Source: Lachnospiraceae bacterium (GTDB taxonomy: Bacteria; Bacillota; Clostridia; Lachnospirales; Lachnospiraceae). From it: a stretch of DNA of 64,000 nucleotides. A program made the translations under genes and the position numbers. The first letter of the stretch is position 1, and every line of letters starts with the position of its first letter. A model generated the notes under the pieces. It did no database searches, was not told the origin of the DNA, and worked only from the letters and a program-made list of their open reading frames with translations. Shown piece by piece: positions 35,701-43,249 of this stretch. The stretch spans positions 1 to 64,000 of the forward strand of contig JAFXXN010000145.1 in NCBI GenBank assembly GCA_017542245.1. The letters are read 5' to 3'.

Positions 35701-36333
35701 GTTTTTGGGAGTAACTAATCCACAGAGCAGGCAAAGTGCGATAACAGCACTAACTATATTTTTTTTGTTTATAGTCTTATCATCGCTCCTATTATGTCGC
35801 ATATTATTAATCCAAATGATCAGGCAAACGGCAACTACAGTAAGCATCTTATCAACAAATTCTATAGCCAGCTGACCTAAAATTATACACAGGAAACGTG
35901 GCCATTCCTTATCGAGAAGGAAATCGATGACTCCGTCACCCCATTTATTTCCGGTATACCCCTGTGAAAAAATCATATTCACGGGCACCGATACTACCAA
36001 TGAAGTAACCATAGTCAGGGAAACAGCCTTCATAAAGCCGTAAAACCGTTCAAACCATTTTCGTTGCGCCGCTATACCTATAATAACTCCCAACGCAACA
36101 CTCGTTACAGCATAGACGGCAGAAAGCGAATATACAATGCTATATGCAATATTCCCCGTAAATCCAACCATAGCACCGCATATAGGTCCTCCCACATAAG
36201 CACACAAAACTGTACCAAAGGAATCCATCCACATGGGCAGTTCCAGCCATGAAGACAGTAGCTTTCCTCCTATGTTCATACAAAGACATAGTGCTATAAA
36301 CAGAACAATTTTCCAGGTTTTCCAATTTTTCAT
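32701..36333 (-). CDS. Membrane sensor with S-component-like domain, beta-propeller and HD-GYP output
   Basis: The 1210-residue protein has about six membrane helices in residues 1-185 that resemble ECF-type S components (SWLELPMWMDSFGTVLCAYVGG is split at the first loop). Residues about 215-800 are repeated propeller blades of the two-component-regulator type (DGVLWIGTYAGLYRYNG, GRLWIGTNDNGLS, GNLWFTSSRLGLL, DHLWVCTYGSGL). A Y_Y_Y-type domain spans about 835-920, a membrane helix lies near 940, and an intact HD-GYP domain follows (HDIGKIGVPDSVLN near 1029; HHERFDGRGYPDG near 1090). A charged coiled-coil tail ends it. HD-GYP domains degrade cyclic di-GMP. I start at the ATG at 36333, 11 bases after GGGAGG; an upstream TTG would include that site. 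It may sense a small ligand captured by the overlapping BMP protein. Confidence 0.82.
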   Translation of the reverse strand: MKNWKTWKIVLFIALCLCMNIGGKLLSSWLELPMWMDSFGTVLCAYVGGPICGAMVGFTGNIAYSIVYSLSAVYAVTSVALGVIIGIAAQRKWFERFYGFMKAVSLTMVTSLVVSVPVNMIFSQGYTGNKWGDGVIDFLLDKEWPRFLCIILGQLAIEFVDKMLTVVAVCLIIWINNMRHNRSDDKTINKKNIVSAVIALCLLCGLVTPKNVKADTSTDIIDYNDYVKTVFSSNNGLPCGEANDIVQTNDGVLWIGTYAGLYRYNGREFRWIDNYESVKNVNCLYVDEEGRLWIGTNDNGLSIVIREKVVNVIDMSSGLPSNSVRCITHASDGYYYIGTTGSLQILMMNNGLKAAGTLEEVNYADSITADKRGHVAAIASDGRLFLLKNGEIKTSLQLDNGQDLFNCCAFAPDGTLMVGTSTNHIYQYDVTNDEFRQIGVRTCEDVTSINNINFIDDGTLFLSTDSGVSYIDSTGYHRLNTNDFNNSIDNMLYDYQGNLWFTSSRLGLLRLAKSPFKDIYGAIGMDRRVVNAIVFWQGNYYIGTDKGLDVVDKACHSQVENALTEELTGKRIRCMYVDSNDHLWVCTYGSGLREYSPNGESWSYNAEDGSFGNRARVVTGLSDGTILAAGDTGISYIRDHKVEKTIRNEDGLINSMILTITERSDGTILAGTDGDGIAVLKDGKVDRMITRDDGLSSGVILRTIKDPKSEGVFIVTSNSLCYLEPTGTVRILDKFPYFNNYDIWVKDEDTFFVMSSAGIYVVERDELVEGGELAWELLDARRGLGTSLTANSWNYYNGNNELFLPCDTGVYQIDVEKYNSDVRSYRMQLASVKLDGVLQPIDRTGAITIGQGVSRIELDPEILNYTIQEPNVGYFLEGFDTQWTIVPQNSLNNIIYGNVPSGTYTFHLAIIDSAGEKVLEERKFEVVKEGKFYEQPGFSMYMLIILSLFLIWFTWLVVQRQLNKQQIKINMANQTVMAIANAVDAKDVRTHQHSTRVAEYSALIAKEMNCFKWWRRNKEIENLRKAAQMHDIGKIGVPDSVLNKVGRLTDDEYVKMKSHVLGGAEILKDFTLVDHVVDGTRYHHERFDGRGYPDGLKGEEIPLYGRIIGVADAFDAMTSNRVYRNCMDTDYVVKEMQNGRGTQFDPDVVDAFMRLIDKKVINLDELYAQKQTEIQQADQEAQAELKRRVEEDKKIQEAQMKSEDKKGAEA

Positions 36334-36383
36334 TCCTAGTATAGCCTCCCAGTTTCTCAAAGTTATATAATAGTATTGTTAAT

Positions 36384-36419
36384 GCCACCTTGAAAACGCC
36401 TTCAGCGTTTCCTCGATAA
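36384..36419. repeat. Dispersed repeat, family 1, third copy
   Basis: AAACGC-CTTCA-GCGTTT (36393-36410 region) followed by CCTCGATAAAAAT. It lies just upstream of the sensor gene. Between it and the cysK terminator (36420-36563) I see nothing else. Confidence 0.65.
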
Positions 36420-36563
36420 AAATCAATTCTCAACAAGATTATATTATCTGTATTTATTTAACATTATATTATAACAAATGGCATTAATATAGTCAAACCT
36501 TTTTAAAATTCAGTCCTCATTTTGCAAGCATGCTTATACTAAAGGAATTCGCTTATCACATAC

Positions 36564-36588
36564 AAAAAGGAGCAGTCGCCTGCTCCAA
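36564..36588 (-). terminator. Terminator of the metY-cysK operon
   Basis: GGAGCA (36569-36574) and TGCTCC (36581-36586) form the stem, with TTTTT following on the minus strand. It is 33 bases past the cysK stop. Confidence 0.75.
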
Positions 36589-36620
36589 TTTGCCAATCAT
36601 ATATCCAAAGAGTCTCTCTA

Positions 36621-37553
36621 TCAATCTGTGAATAATGCTGTTGAATAGTATCTGTCGCCGCTGTCGGGAAGAAGCGCAACTATCACCTTGCCCTTGTTTT
36701 CCGGACGCTTAGCGAGCTCTAATGCTCCGTGAAGAGCAGCACCTGAAGAAATACCTACGGAGATACCCTCCTTCTTTGCAAGTAATTTAGCTGCTGCAAA
36801 TGCGTCAGCGCCTTCAGCCTTGAAAATCTCGTCATAAATTTTTGTGTTAAGGACGTCGGGAACAAAGCCGGCACCGATACCCTGTATCTTATGAGGGCCT
36901 GCCTTGCCTTCTGAAAGGACGGGTGAGTCCGAAGGCTCTAACGCAACTATCTTTACATTAGGATTCTGTGATTTTAAATATTCTCCTGTACCGGTAAGGG
37001 TCCCGCCAGTACCTACGCCTGCGATAAAAATATCAACCTTTCCGTCGGTATCATTCCAGATTTCGGAACCTGTGGTTGCCTTATGTACGGCAGGGTTAGC
37101 AGGATTTACGAACTGTCCGGGGATAAAGCTGTTAGGGATTTCCTTTGCAAGCTCTTCAGCCTTTGCTATGGCACCCTTCATACCCTTTGCTCCTTCAGTA
37201 AGGACAATCTCAGCACCATATGCCTTTAAGATATTTCTTCTCTCAACGCTCATGGTCTCAGGCATGGTAAGGATAATCCTATATCCCTTTGCAGCTGCTA
37301 TAGAAGCAAGACCGATTCCTGTATTTCCGCTTGTAGGTTCTATGATAACCGAACCTTCCTTAAGAAGACCCTTAGCCTCTGCATCCTCGATCATGGCCTT
37401 TGCAATACGATCCTTAACACTGCCTGCGGGATTGAAATATTCGAGCTTAACAAGTACTGTTGCCTCTAATCCCAGTTCCTTTTCAATATTTGTAACCTCA
37501 ACAAGAGGTGTATTTCCTATTAATCCTAAAGTTCCCTTATAAATTTTTGACAT
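36621..37553 (-). CDS. cysK: Cysteine synthase A (O-acetylserine sulfhydrylase)
   Basis: The 310-residue PLP enzyme joins sulfide to O-acetylserine to make cysteine in the cytosol. Signature features are GNTPLVEV at the N-terminus, the PLP lysine (about 44) in [11 protein letters not shown], the substrate loop [12 protein letters not shown], the PLP phosphate site GTGGTLTG, and SGISSGAAL near the C-terminus. Length is normal. The ATG follows GAAGGA. It is the second gene of an operon with metY behind a cysteine-coding leader peptide, so its expression is probably tied to cysteine supply. CysE, the maker of O-acetylserine, is encoded at 60267-61226. Confidence 0.95.
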   Translation of the reverse strand: MSKIYKGTLGLIGNTPLVEVTNIEKELGLEATVLVKLEYFNPAGSVKDRIAKAMIEDAEAKGLLKEGSVIIEPTSGNTGIGLASIAAAKGYRIILTMPETMSVERRNILKAYGAEIVLTEGAKGMKGAIAKAEELAKEIPNSFIPGQFVNPANPAVHKATTGSEIWNDTDGKVDIFIAGVGTGGTLTGTGEYLKSQNPNVKIVALEPSDSPVLSEGKAGPHKIQGIGAGFVPDVLNTKIYDEIFKAEGADAFAAAKLLAKKEGISVGISSGAALHGALELAKRPENKGKVIVALLPDSGDRYYSTALFTD

Positions 37554-37592
37554 GATATTTATCCTTCTTTCTTATTATTTTAATTGTTCCTA

Positions 37593-38873
37593 TTAAACAG
37601 CAGCAAATCCATTTTCAAGATCTGCAATTATATCATCAACATGCTCTGTACCTATTGAAAGTCTGATAGTGCTCTGGTTAATACCCTGATCTAAGAGTTC
37701 TTCTTCGGTCAGCTGTGAATGAGTTGTTGTTGCGGGATGGATAACCAAACTCTTTACATCTGCAACGTTTGCAAGAAGTGAGAAAATCTTAAGATTATCG
37801 ATGAACTTCCAAGCTTCTTCTTTTCCGCCCTTGATATCAAATGTGAATATCGAGCCACCGCCGTTCGGGAAGTATCTCTTATAAAGCTCGTGATCGGGAT
37901 GATCCGGAAGTGAAGGATGATTTACCTTAGCTACCTTAGGATGGTTCTTTAAGAACTCTACAACCTTCTTTGTATTCTCTGCATGTCTGTCAAGACGGAG
38001 TGATAATGTCTCAACGCCCTGAAGAAGAAGGAATGCATTGAAAGGAGAAATAGTAGCACCGGTGTCCCTAAGAAGTATAGCTCTGATGTATGTAACAAAA
38101 GCAGCGGGACCAACTACATCGTAGAAGGATACTCCATGATAGCTGGGATTGGGAGCTGCAATGTTCGGATACTTTCCGCTTGCCTTCCAGTTAAACTTAC
38201 CCGACTCAACAATTATACCACCAAGAGTTGTTCCGTGTCCACCGATAAATTTAGTAGCCGAATGAACTACGATATCTGCACCGTGTTCGAAGGCTCTGAA
38301 AAGATAAGGAGTACCAAATGTATTATCTACTACTACGGGAAGTCCGTACTTGTGAGCTATCTCCGAGATAGCATCTACATCGGGGATGTCGCTGTTGGGA
38401 TTGCCGAGAGTCTCTAAGTAGATCGCTCTGGTGTTTTCCTTTATGGCTCCCTCAACCTCTGCCAGATTATGAGCATCAACGAATGTGGTCTCTATGCCGT
38501 ACTGGGGAAGTGTATGTGCAAGTAAATTGTAGCTGCCACCGTAGATGGTCTTCTGGGCTACGATATGTCCGCCGTTAGCTGCTAAAGCTTCTATTGTATA
38601 AGTTATTGCTGCTGCACCTGATGCAAGTGCTAATGCTGCACTTCCGCCTTCAAGTGCTGCAAGTCTCTTTTCTAATACATCCTGGGTTGAATTGGTAAGT
38701 CTGCCGTAAATATTACCTGCATCTGCAAGACCAAAACGATCTGCTGCGTGCTTACTGTTATGGAATACATAAGAAGTTGTCTGGTAAATCGGAACTGCTC
38801 TTGAATCTGTAGCGGGATCTGCCTGTTCCTGTCCAACGTGCAACTGTAATGTCTCAAATTTATAATTGCTCAT
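37593..38873 (-). CDS. metY: O-acetylhomoserine/O-acetylserine sulfhydrylase
   Basis: The 426-residue enzyme is a Cys/Met-metabolism PLP protein of the MetY group (start [23 protein letters not shown], split after QLHVGQ). It makes homocysteine from O-acetylhomoserine and sulfide. The PLP lysine (about 207) lies in [13 protein letters not shown], with the SSAxA-type region [16 protein letters not shown] earlier and [13 protein letters not shown] at the end. The ATG follows AAGGAG. It is preceded by a roughly 300-nt leader with a promoter, a Cys-rich leader peptide and a terminator. A paralogue lies at 57652-58920. Confidence 0.93.
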   Translation of the reverse strand: MSNYKFETLQLHVGQEQADPATDSRAVPIYQTTSYVFHNSKHAADRFGLADAGNIYGRLTNSTQDVLEKRLAALEGGSAALALASGAAAITYTIEALAANGGHIVAQKTIYGGSYNLLAHTLPQYGIETTFVDAHNLAEVEGAIKENTRAIYLETLGNPNSDIPDVDAISEIAHKYGLPVVVDNTFGTPYLFRAFEHGADIVVHSATKFIGGHGTTLGGIIVESGKFNWKASGKYPNIAAPNPSYHGVSFYDVVGPAAFVTYIRAILLRDTGATISPFNAFLLLQGVETLSLRLDRHAENTKKVVEFLKNHPKVAKVNHPSLPDHPDHELYKRYFPNGGGSIFTFDIKGGKEEAWKFIDNLKIFSLLANVADVKSLVIHPATTTHSQLTEEELLDQGINQSTIRLSIGTEHVDDIIADLENGFAAV

Positions 38874-38950
38874 AATCGTAATCTCCTTGAATATATATTG
38901 TTTTATTATTTTGGGTTATATGTTTTTATTTCGTTATTTAAGTGAGTCAA

Positions 38951-39082
38951 TAAAAAATGCCCGAGGCATTTCGGCTCCCGGGCAAATGGCTTGAAGAATT
39001 CAGCGAATAGATCAACATCGTTCTGTTATGAGGCGCATGAAGTACCCTTCAACTGCCCCAGCCATATCAACTGCCCGGGAGT
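38951..39082 (-). promoter_or_regulatory. Transcription attenuator with competing hairpins before metY
   Basis: On the minus strand, arm 1 CTCCCGGGCA (39081-39072, inside the leader peptide) can pair with arm 2 TGCCCGGGAG (38984-38975). Arm 2 can instead pair with the distal CTCGGGCA (38964-38957), and AAATGCC-TCG-GGCATTT plus a T-run (about 38970-38951) forms an intrinsic terminator. The alternatives are mutually exclusive, as in amino-acid attenuators. Confidence 0.78.
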
Positions 39083-39134
39083 TTTGCATTCGACAACAAC
39101 ACATGACATCTGTTTTATAATATGTAGTGGTCAT
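39012..39134 (-). CDS. Cysteine-rich leader peptide of the metY-cysK attenuator
   Basis: A 40-codon frame starts with ATG at 39134 behind AGGAGG (10-base spacing) and ends at TGA 39012. It contains VMCCCRM: three successive TGT codons at 39101-39093, with a further Cys as the last residue. The three codons lie 11 bases before arm 1 of the attenuator. By analogy with His and Trp leaders, a ribosome stalled here by lack of charged tRNA-Cys would free arm 1 to pair with arm 2 and block the terminator. With ample cysteine, the ribosome covers arm 1 and transcription stops before metY. The peptide itself need have no other function. Confidence 0.8.
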   Translation of the reverse strand: MTTTYYKTDVMCCCRMQNSRAVDMAGAVEGYFMRLITERC

Positions 39135-39186
39135 ATCCCAGCGCCTCCTTTTTCTGTCTTTCGGTCTTGTTTCATCCGATGTACAT

Positions 39187-39220
39187 GTTATAACACATAT
39201 TACCTACTATGTCAATAGGT
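39187..39220 (-). promoter_or_regulatory. metY promoter with shared sulfur-gene operator
   Basis: -35 TTGACA (39215-39210), 17-nt spacer, -10 TATAAC (39192-39187). The -35 is embedded in CCTATTGACATAGTAGG (minus strand, 39219-39203), an imperfect palindrome also present at the promoters at 40085-40118 and 43250-43282. Confidence 0.75.
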
Positions 39221-39277
39221 TTTAAAATAAGCAAAATTTATAGCAGGTTATCAATTTAATTGATAACTGAATCATGT

Positions 39278-39317
39278 TAAAAAAATAGGCATCCCATCAA
39301 TACTCTGACGGAATGCC
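39278..39317 (-). terminator. Terminator of the JAMM-TusA operon
   Basis: On the minus strand GGCATTCC pairs with GGGATGCC around a 14-base loop, followed by TATTTTTTT. It starts 7 bases past the TusA-like stop codon. Confidence 0.8.
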
Positions 39318-39323
39318 AAACTT

Positions 39324-39575
39324 TTAATCTCCTACTTTTTTGATAAACAGTTCAAATGTACCATCACCGTTATCCACAAGTTTCAGCACCTGATGACCTT
39401 CTTCTTTGATGCTTCTGGGTACGTTCTGGACAGGCTCACCGTCATTGATATGCACCTGAAGTATCTGTCCGTCATCAAGCTCCTCTAAAGCTACCTTTGT
39501 CTTAACGAATGTTACCGGGCATACCACATCGGTAATGTCCACCTTGTCATCTGCTTTGATATCATACTCTGCCAT
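39324..39575 (-). CDS. TusA/SirA-family sulfur-carrier protein
   Basis: The 83-residue protein matches the TusA/YeeD fold: beta strand VDITDVVCPVTFVKTKVALEEL with the family Cys-Pro at the helix start, then DGQILQVHINDGEPVQNVPRSI and a final strand. TusA-like proteins pass persulfide sulfur between cysteine desulfurases and acceptors. It shares an operon with a JAMM-type peptidase, 32 bases upstream, and lies in a region with ThiS, ThiF and an encapsulin-linked cysteine desulfurase. The second Pro of the classic CPxP is replaced by Thr (CPVT), so carrier use may differ from E. coli TusA. Confidence 0.88.
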   Translation of the reverse strand: MAEYDIKADDKVDITDVVCPVTFVKTKVALEELDDGQILQVHINDGEPVQNVPRSIKEEGHQVLKLVDNGDGTFELFIKKVGD

Positions 39576-39607
39576 AATCGTTTATCCTCTCCTTCATTTG
39601 TTTTTCA

Positions 39608-40042
39608 TCAATCATCCACGATGATCAAATCTTCCTTCCTGACAATCTTATCACCCTGTTCACCCTCTACATGGAATGCATTGAGCACAGGATTCCCTTC
39701 CTCCATCAAAGACAGGATCAGGTAACTTGCCTTGCTGTCATTTGCTAATCTCTTATCCTCTTCGGAAGGCCTCGAAGGGGATTCGGGATGAGAATGCCAG
39801 TTGCCTAAAGGTGTCAGGCCGTTAGCTCTCATATCCTTGATAGATGTCAGCTGATCCTTGGGAGAAATTGTGAAATGCTCATTCGTATGATCTATGTTCT
39901 CAAGCAGGTATACCTTTTTTATCTCACGGACTCCATCCTCCCTGTCGATACCGGCTATTAGTCCGCAAGCCTCGTCAGGACGATCCTTTAAAGCATGTTC
40001 ATACATTTTTTCAAAATCACTTTTCTTAAGTACTATCTTCAT
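39608..40042 (-). CDS. JAMM/MPN-domain metallopeptidase (Mec-like)
   Basis: The 144-residue protein is a small bacterial JAMM peptidase. Motifs are the Glu in DEACGLIAG and the zinc site in GNWHSHPESPSRPSEEDKR (His-x-His, then Ser and Asp at the expected distance). Relatives cut after the C-terminal GlyGly of ubiquitin-like sulfur carriers: Mec releases cysteine from CysO-Cys in Mycobacterium, and QbsD trims QbsE. The ATG at 40042 lies after GGAG; the frame opens 15 bases earlier. It is the first gene of a two-gene operon with a TusA-like protein, and its promoter shares the sulfur operator. A possible substrate is the ThiS-like protein at 60007-60213. Confidence 0.88.
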   Translation of the reverse strand: MKIVLKKSDFEKMYEHALKDRPDEACGLIAGIDREDGVREIKKVYLLENIDHTNEHFTISPKDQLTSIKDMRANGLTPLGNWHSHPESPSRPSEEDKRLANDSKASYLILSLMEEGNPVLNAFHVEGEQGDKIVRKEDLIIVDD

Positions 40043-40084
40043 TTCGTCTCCAAGCAATCAAATATTTTTATAACAACAAAGGTG

Positions 40085-40118
40085 AGTATAACACCATTTG
40101 CCTACTATGTCAATAGGT
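40085..40118 (-). promoter_or_regulatory. Promoter of the JAMM-TusA operon with shared sulfur operator
   Basis: -35 TTGACA (40113-40108), 17-nt spacer, -10 TATACT (40090-40085). The 17-base CCTATTGACATAGTAGG surrounding the -35 is identical to that of the metY promoter. Confidence 0.75.
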
Positions 40119-40128
40119 TATTTATTTT

Positions 40129-41364
40129 TTATAACATCACTTTTCTTTTTACAAGACTAAAGTGTTTTTCATCCTTTGGTGCAGGCAGCCAGTTTTTAGC
40201 TCTATGAGGATCTTTAGGTTTTTCTTTTGAAATAAAAACGTCTAATGATCCGTCTTCATTTATATCCACAACTCCGTCATTAATATCATATGTATTTATG
40301 ATATACCTGTTTATTTCATTATCTACCAGATAATAACTTGGCTCTCCATATAAAGTTAATGACCAGAAATGCGAAGCATGAGGAAATCCCTCTTTGTCAA
40401 AATGAAGATTATATACTTTATCACTGTCTAATTTTACCCCTTTTGAATCCGTCAAAGTAGATGAATATACGCTATCTTCAGGGATATTTGCACCCCACCC
40501 GCTTAACGCTACTGAAGCTCTCGTAATATAATCATCCCCATATACTCCTACTCCGCCAATAGCAGTATACCATCCGTTTTCAACATAGTATTTTAATTTT
40601 CCTTTAAAATGACTGTTTTTCAAATTTTCAAGACCTTCCTTTACGGAATCCTCTAAATCCTTCTTTTCCTCAGGTGTCCTGTCCTGATAATTAAATGTAC
40701 CGTTATCGGCGTTATAACCCAGCCTGATAAAATCCTCATAAACTTTTTTATCATAGATCGGATTGTGAAGAGCTGCATTTGCCAGGATCGAATAAAACTG
40801 TTCCGCTTTCAGGTTAATAACATAGTTTTTTACAGGCCCCACATATTCATGCACTTGATCAAGTTTATCTGGATATACAGGTTTAACTACAAACTGGTCC
40901 TGCAGACTATTTATATATTTATAATCTGATTTTCCCCTGGTCTCTATACGAAGAAGGATTGAATTGAGTGAATTCTTAAAATATAATGGTCTGTATGATT
41001 TATATTCTTTCGGGATTTCTTCTCCTTCAAGCAGCAGGATATAGTCTCCGGCACTTTTATCAGGTGTTCTTGTCCCTATTGATTCAACAACGTTTGTATA
41101 TGCATCCAGTATCGGAAAAAGATAATATCTGTCCTTTATATCCGGCACATGTGCAATATACGGAGTATTATGAAGCTGCGTACTGACTGCAGAATACAAA
41201 GTATCATTATTCATCTTTACAATTGTCTGATCCTTTACATCAGGGAACTCCCTTTTATGAATAAAACCTTTTCCATCCTGTCCCCAATGACTTATCTCGG
41301 TTACTACCAACGGAAATCCAAAAAGAAAAACATTATCAGCTGCCTCTCTAAATTTTGTACTCAT
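40129..41364 (-). CDS. DUF1254/DUF1214-domain protein
   Basis: The 411-residue protein begins with an N-terminal DUF1254-like part (NVFLFGFPLVVTEISHWG, VKMNNDTLYSAVSTQLHNTPYIAHVPD) and ends with a DUF1214-like part (FWSLTLYGEPSYYLVDNEINRYIIN, DGSLDVFISKEKPKD, NWLPAPKDEKHFSLVKR). These two domains normally occur together. No signal peptide is visible, though many relatives are exported. The biochemical role of the family is not settled. It lies among sulfur genes but has no recognisable link to sulfur, and its end is 11 bases from the JAMM-operon operator. Upstream are two unrelated hairpins. Confidence 0.75.
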   Translation of the reverse strand: MSTKFREAADNVFLFGFPLVVTEISHWGQDGKGFIHKREFPDVKDQTIVKMNNDTLYSAVSTQLHNTPYIAHVPDIKDRYYLFPILDAYTNVVESIGTRTPDKSAGDYILLLEGEEIPKEYKSYRPLYFKNSLNSILLRIETRGKSDYKYINSLQDQFVVKPVYPDKLDQVHEYVGPVKNYVINLKAEQFYSILANAALHNPIYDKKVYEDFIRLGYNADNGTFNYQDRTPEEKKDLEDSVKEGLENLKNSHFKGKLKYYVENGWYTAIGGVGVYGDDYITRASVALSGWGANIPEDSVYSSTLTDSKGVKLDSDKVYNLHFDKEGFPHASHFWSLTLYGEPSYYLVDNEINRYIINTYDINDGVVDINEDGSLDVFISKEKPKDPHRAKNWLPAPKDEKHFSLVKRKVML

Positions 41365-41388
41365 TTTTTACTCTCCTTTATTATTGAA

Positions 41389-41490
41389 AGCCACGGCATT
41401 TATAGTTCGCTTCGCGAAGCCGTGGCTTACGTAGTGTAAAGTTTTCATAGAAAATTTACACTACCATCATTAATATGCTTATTAGCATAT
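41389..41490. repeat. Cluster of three inverted repeats upstream of the DUF1254 gene
   Basis: AGCCACGGC/GCCGTGGCT (41389-41427), GTAGTGTAAA/TTTACACTAC (41431-41464) and ATATGCT-TATT-AGCATAT (41473-41490) follow each other. The first two have long perfect arms. The rest of the gap (41491-41611) is AT-rich, and I see no gene or clear terminator in it. Confidence 0.55.
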
Positions 41491-41611
41491 ACGATTCTCT
41501 AGGATTTGTGAAATACTCCTGATTGATTAATCTATATAAATAAATATTATAGTAAAATATAAAAAAACAAAGCCACCGAATCTTGCGATGACTTTTCTCA
41601 CACATAAATAT

Positions 41612-42757
41612 TTAATATCCTTCCAGAAAACTATGCCGTACACCTTTCTTCTTGTAGGCAATAACAGTATCTAAATTTACATTTTCAACACTCTTAAAAA
41701 TATTAGACTCTATAAAGGGATTATCCTTTTTTAATTGTGCTATCAGCTTCTTTGTCTCCAATCTCTTAGACGATGTGGTCCCATCCTCATGACAGGTAGT
41801 GCAGGTATCAGTAAAATGACAGGCACACTGAAGAAAATGCAGATCATTATAATCCCTCCAAGCACAGATATCGCTTTCCCTGATAAAATACATAGGTCTG
41901 ATAAGTTCCATACCGGCGAAATTGGTACTGTGGAGCTTCGGCATCATAGTCTGTATCTGACCTCCGTGCAGCATACCCATAAGGATTGTCTCTATCACAT
42001 CATCATAATGATGACCAAGTGCTATCTTATTGCATCCAAGTTCTTTAGCTTTACTGTACAGATATCCCCGCCGCATTCTTGCACAAATATAGCACGGGCT
42101 CTTTTCTATAGTGTCGACCGCATCAAAAATGTCACTCTCAAAAATACTGACCGGAATACCCAGTGCCTTGGCATTGCTTTCAAGCAGCTCCCTGTTTTCT
42201 TTGTTATATCCGGGATCCATAACAAGAAAAGTCAGTTCAAAGTTAACCTTCTTATGCCTTTGGATCTCTTGAAACAGCTTTGCCATAAGCATTGAATCCT
42301 TGCCACCGGAAATACACACCGCAATATGATCGCCATCATTGATCAGCCGATATGTCTTGCAGGCTCTGGCAAATGAAGAAAAAAGACTTTTATGATATTT
42401 TTTTCTTATACTGTCCTCTGCCTTACGCTGCTTTTCTTCCCTTTCTGCTTCATTCAGCATTTCAGACCTGATATATCCTATATATCCTCCGGCAAGACTA
42501 TAACATTCCTTATCAGCAAGGCTGTTCAGATCACCTATTTCCTTTGATTTTCTTCCGATCTGGCAGTAAAAGACCATTTTTTTCTCCGGTGCTATATCAG
42601 CCATTACAGAACTGTCTCCGGCCTCAAGCTCATCCATAGAAATATGAACTGCTCCAGGTATCATACCATATGAAACCAGCCCCTCATCTCTTATGTCTAT
42701 AAGTAAATAAGAGTTCTTCTGCCATTTTTTCAGATTTTCGAATGTTATTTCTTCCAT
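41612..42757 (-). CDS. Rhodanese domain fused to a TtcA-like PP-loop sulfur-transfer ATPase
   Basis: The 381-residue protein starts with a rhodanese domain (about 1-100; DIRDEGLVSYGMIPGAVHI and the persulfide Cys in VFYCQIGRKS). It continues as a PP-loop ATPase (CISGGKDSMLMAKLF, about 147). A CYICARMRRGYLY motif (CxxC) and a second group in LQCACHFTDTCTTCHE resemble the iron-sulfur or zinc Cys pairs of the TtcA/TilS-related tRNA-thiolating family. A likely reaction is ATP-dependent transfer of persulfide sulfur to a tRNA base or another acceptor. It follows ridA by 14 bases on the same strand. The precise acceptor is inferred only at the family level. Confidence 0.8.
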   Translation of the reverse strand: MEEITFENLKKWQKNSYLLIDIRDEGLVSYGMIPGAVHISMDELEAGDSSVMADIAPEKKMVFYCQIGRKSKEIGDLNSLADKECYSLAGGYIGYIRSEMLNEAEREEKQRKAEDSIRKKYHKSLFSSFARACKTYRLINDGDHIAVCISGGKDSMLMAKLFQEIQRHKKVNFELTFLVMDPGYNKENRELLESNAKALGIPVSIFESDIFDAVDTIEKSPCYICARMRRGYLYSKAKELGCNKIALGHHYDDVIETILMGMLHGGQIQTMMPKLHSTNFAGMELIRPMYFIRESDICAWRDYNDLHFLQCACHFTDTCTTCHEDGTTSSKRLETKKLIAQLKKDNPFIESNIFKSVENVNLDTVIAYKKKGVRHSFLEGY

Positions 42758-42771
42758 TCTTTTTTCCTTTT

Positions 42772-43152
42772 TTAATCAGTTTCTACTACCGCAATAACCT
42801 CAATCTCTGCCAGTGCTCCCTTAGGAAGTGCTGCCACCTCAACACAGCTTCTGGCCGGTTTACCTGTAAAATACCTTCCGTATACCTCATTAAACACTGC
42901 AAAATCACTCATGCTTTTGAGGAAGCATGTGGTTTTCACAACCTTTCCCAGATTACTTCCTGCGGCTTTCAATACGGCATCCAGATTTTTGATTATCTGT
43001 TCTGTCTGTCCAACTATATCCATCGCTTCAATCTGACCTGATACCGGATCGATCGGTATCTGCCCGGATGTATATATTAATCCGTTTACTACTTTTGCCT
43101 GTGAATACGGTCCTATTGCCGCCGGTGCATTTTTTGTTTCGATACTGGTCAT
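42772..43152 (-). CDS. ridA: RidA family reactive enamine/imine deaminase
   Basis: The 126-residue protein is a full-length RidA/YjgF/UK114 member: [28 protein letters not shown], split after GPYSQA, the catalytic Arg in [22 protein letters not shown], and a C-terminal Glu. RidA hydrolyses 2-aminoacrylate, which leaks from PLP enzymes acting on serine and cysteine, so its place inside a cysteine locus is sensible. The frame opens at 43206, but the ATG at 43152 follows AAAGGTG at 5 bases and matches the family start. Its promoter bears the shared sulfur operator. Confidence 0.92.
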   Translation of the reverse strand: MTSIETKNAPAAIGPYSQAKVVNGLIYTSGQIPIDPVSGQIEAMDIVGQTEQIIKNLDAVLKAAGSNLGKVVKTTCFLKSMSDFAVFNEVYGRYFTGKPARSCVEVAALPKGALAEIEVIAVVETD

Positions 43153-43249
43153 ATTTTCACCTTTCTTTTTATCTGTTGTTTCATTTATTTGAAAATTTAA
43201 AAACAAGGATGTTTCTCAAGTCATTTCTGACAAAAGAAACCTCCTTGTA

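Noticed and set aside
36904-37542. Plus-strand frame of 212 codons opposite cysK
   Set aside because: Full overlap with a highly conserved gene; shadow frame.
38874-39180. T-box or SAM riboswitch in the metY leader
   Set aside because: I see no T-box sequence (TGGNACCGCG-like) or S-box core. A leader peptide with a Cys run and overlapping arms explains the terminator better.
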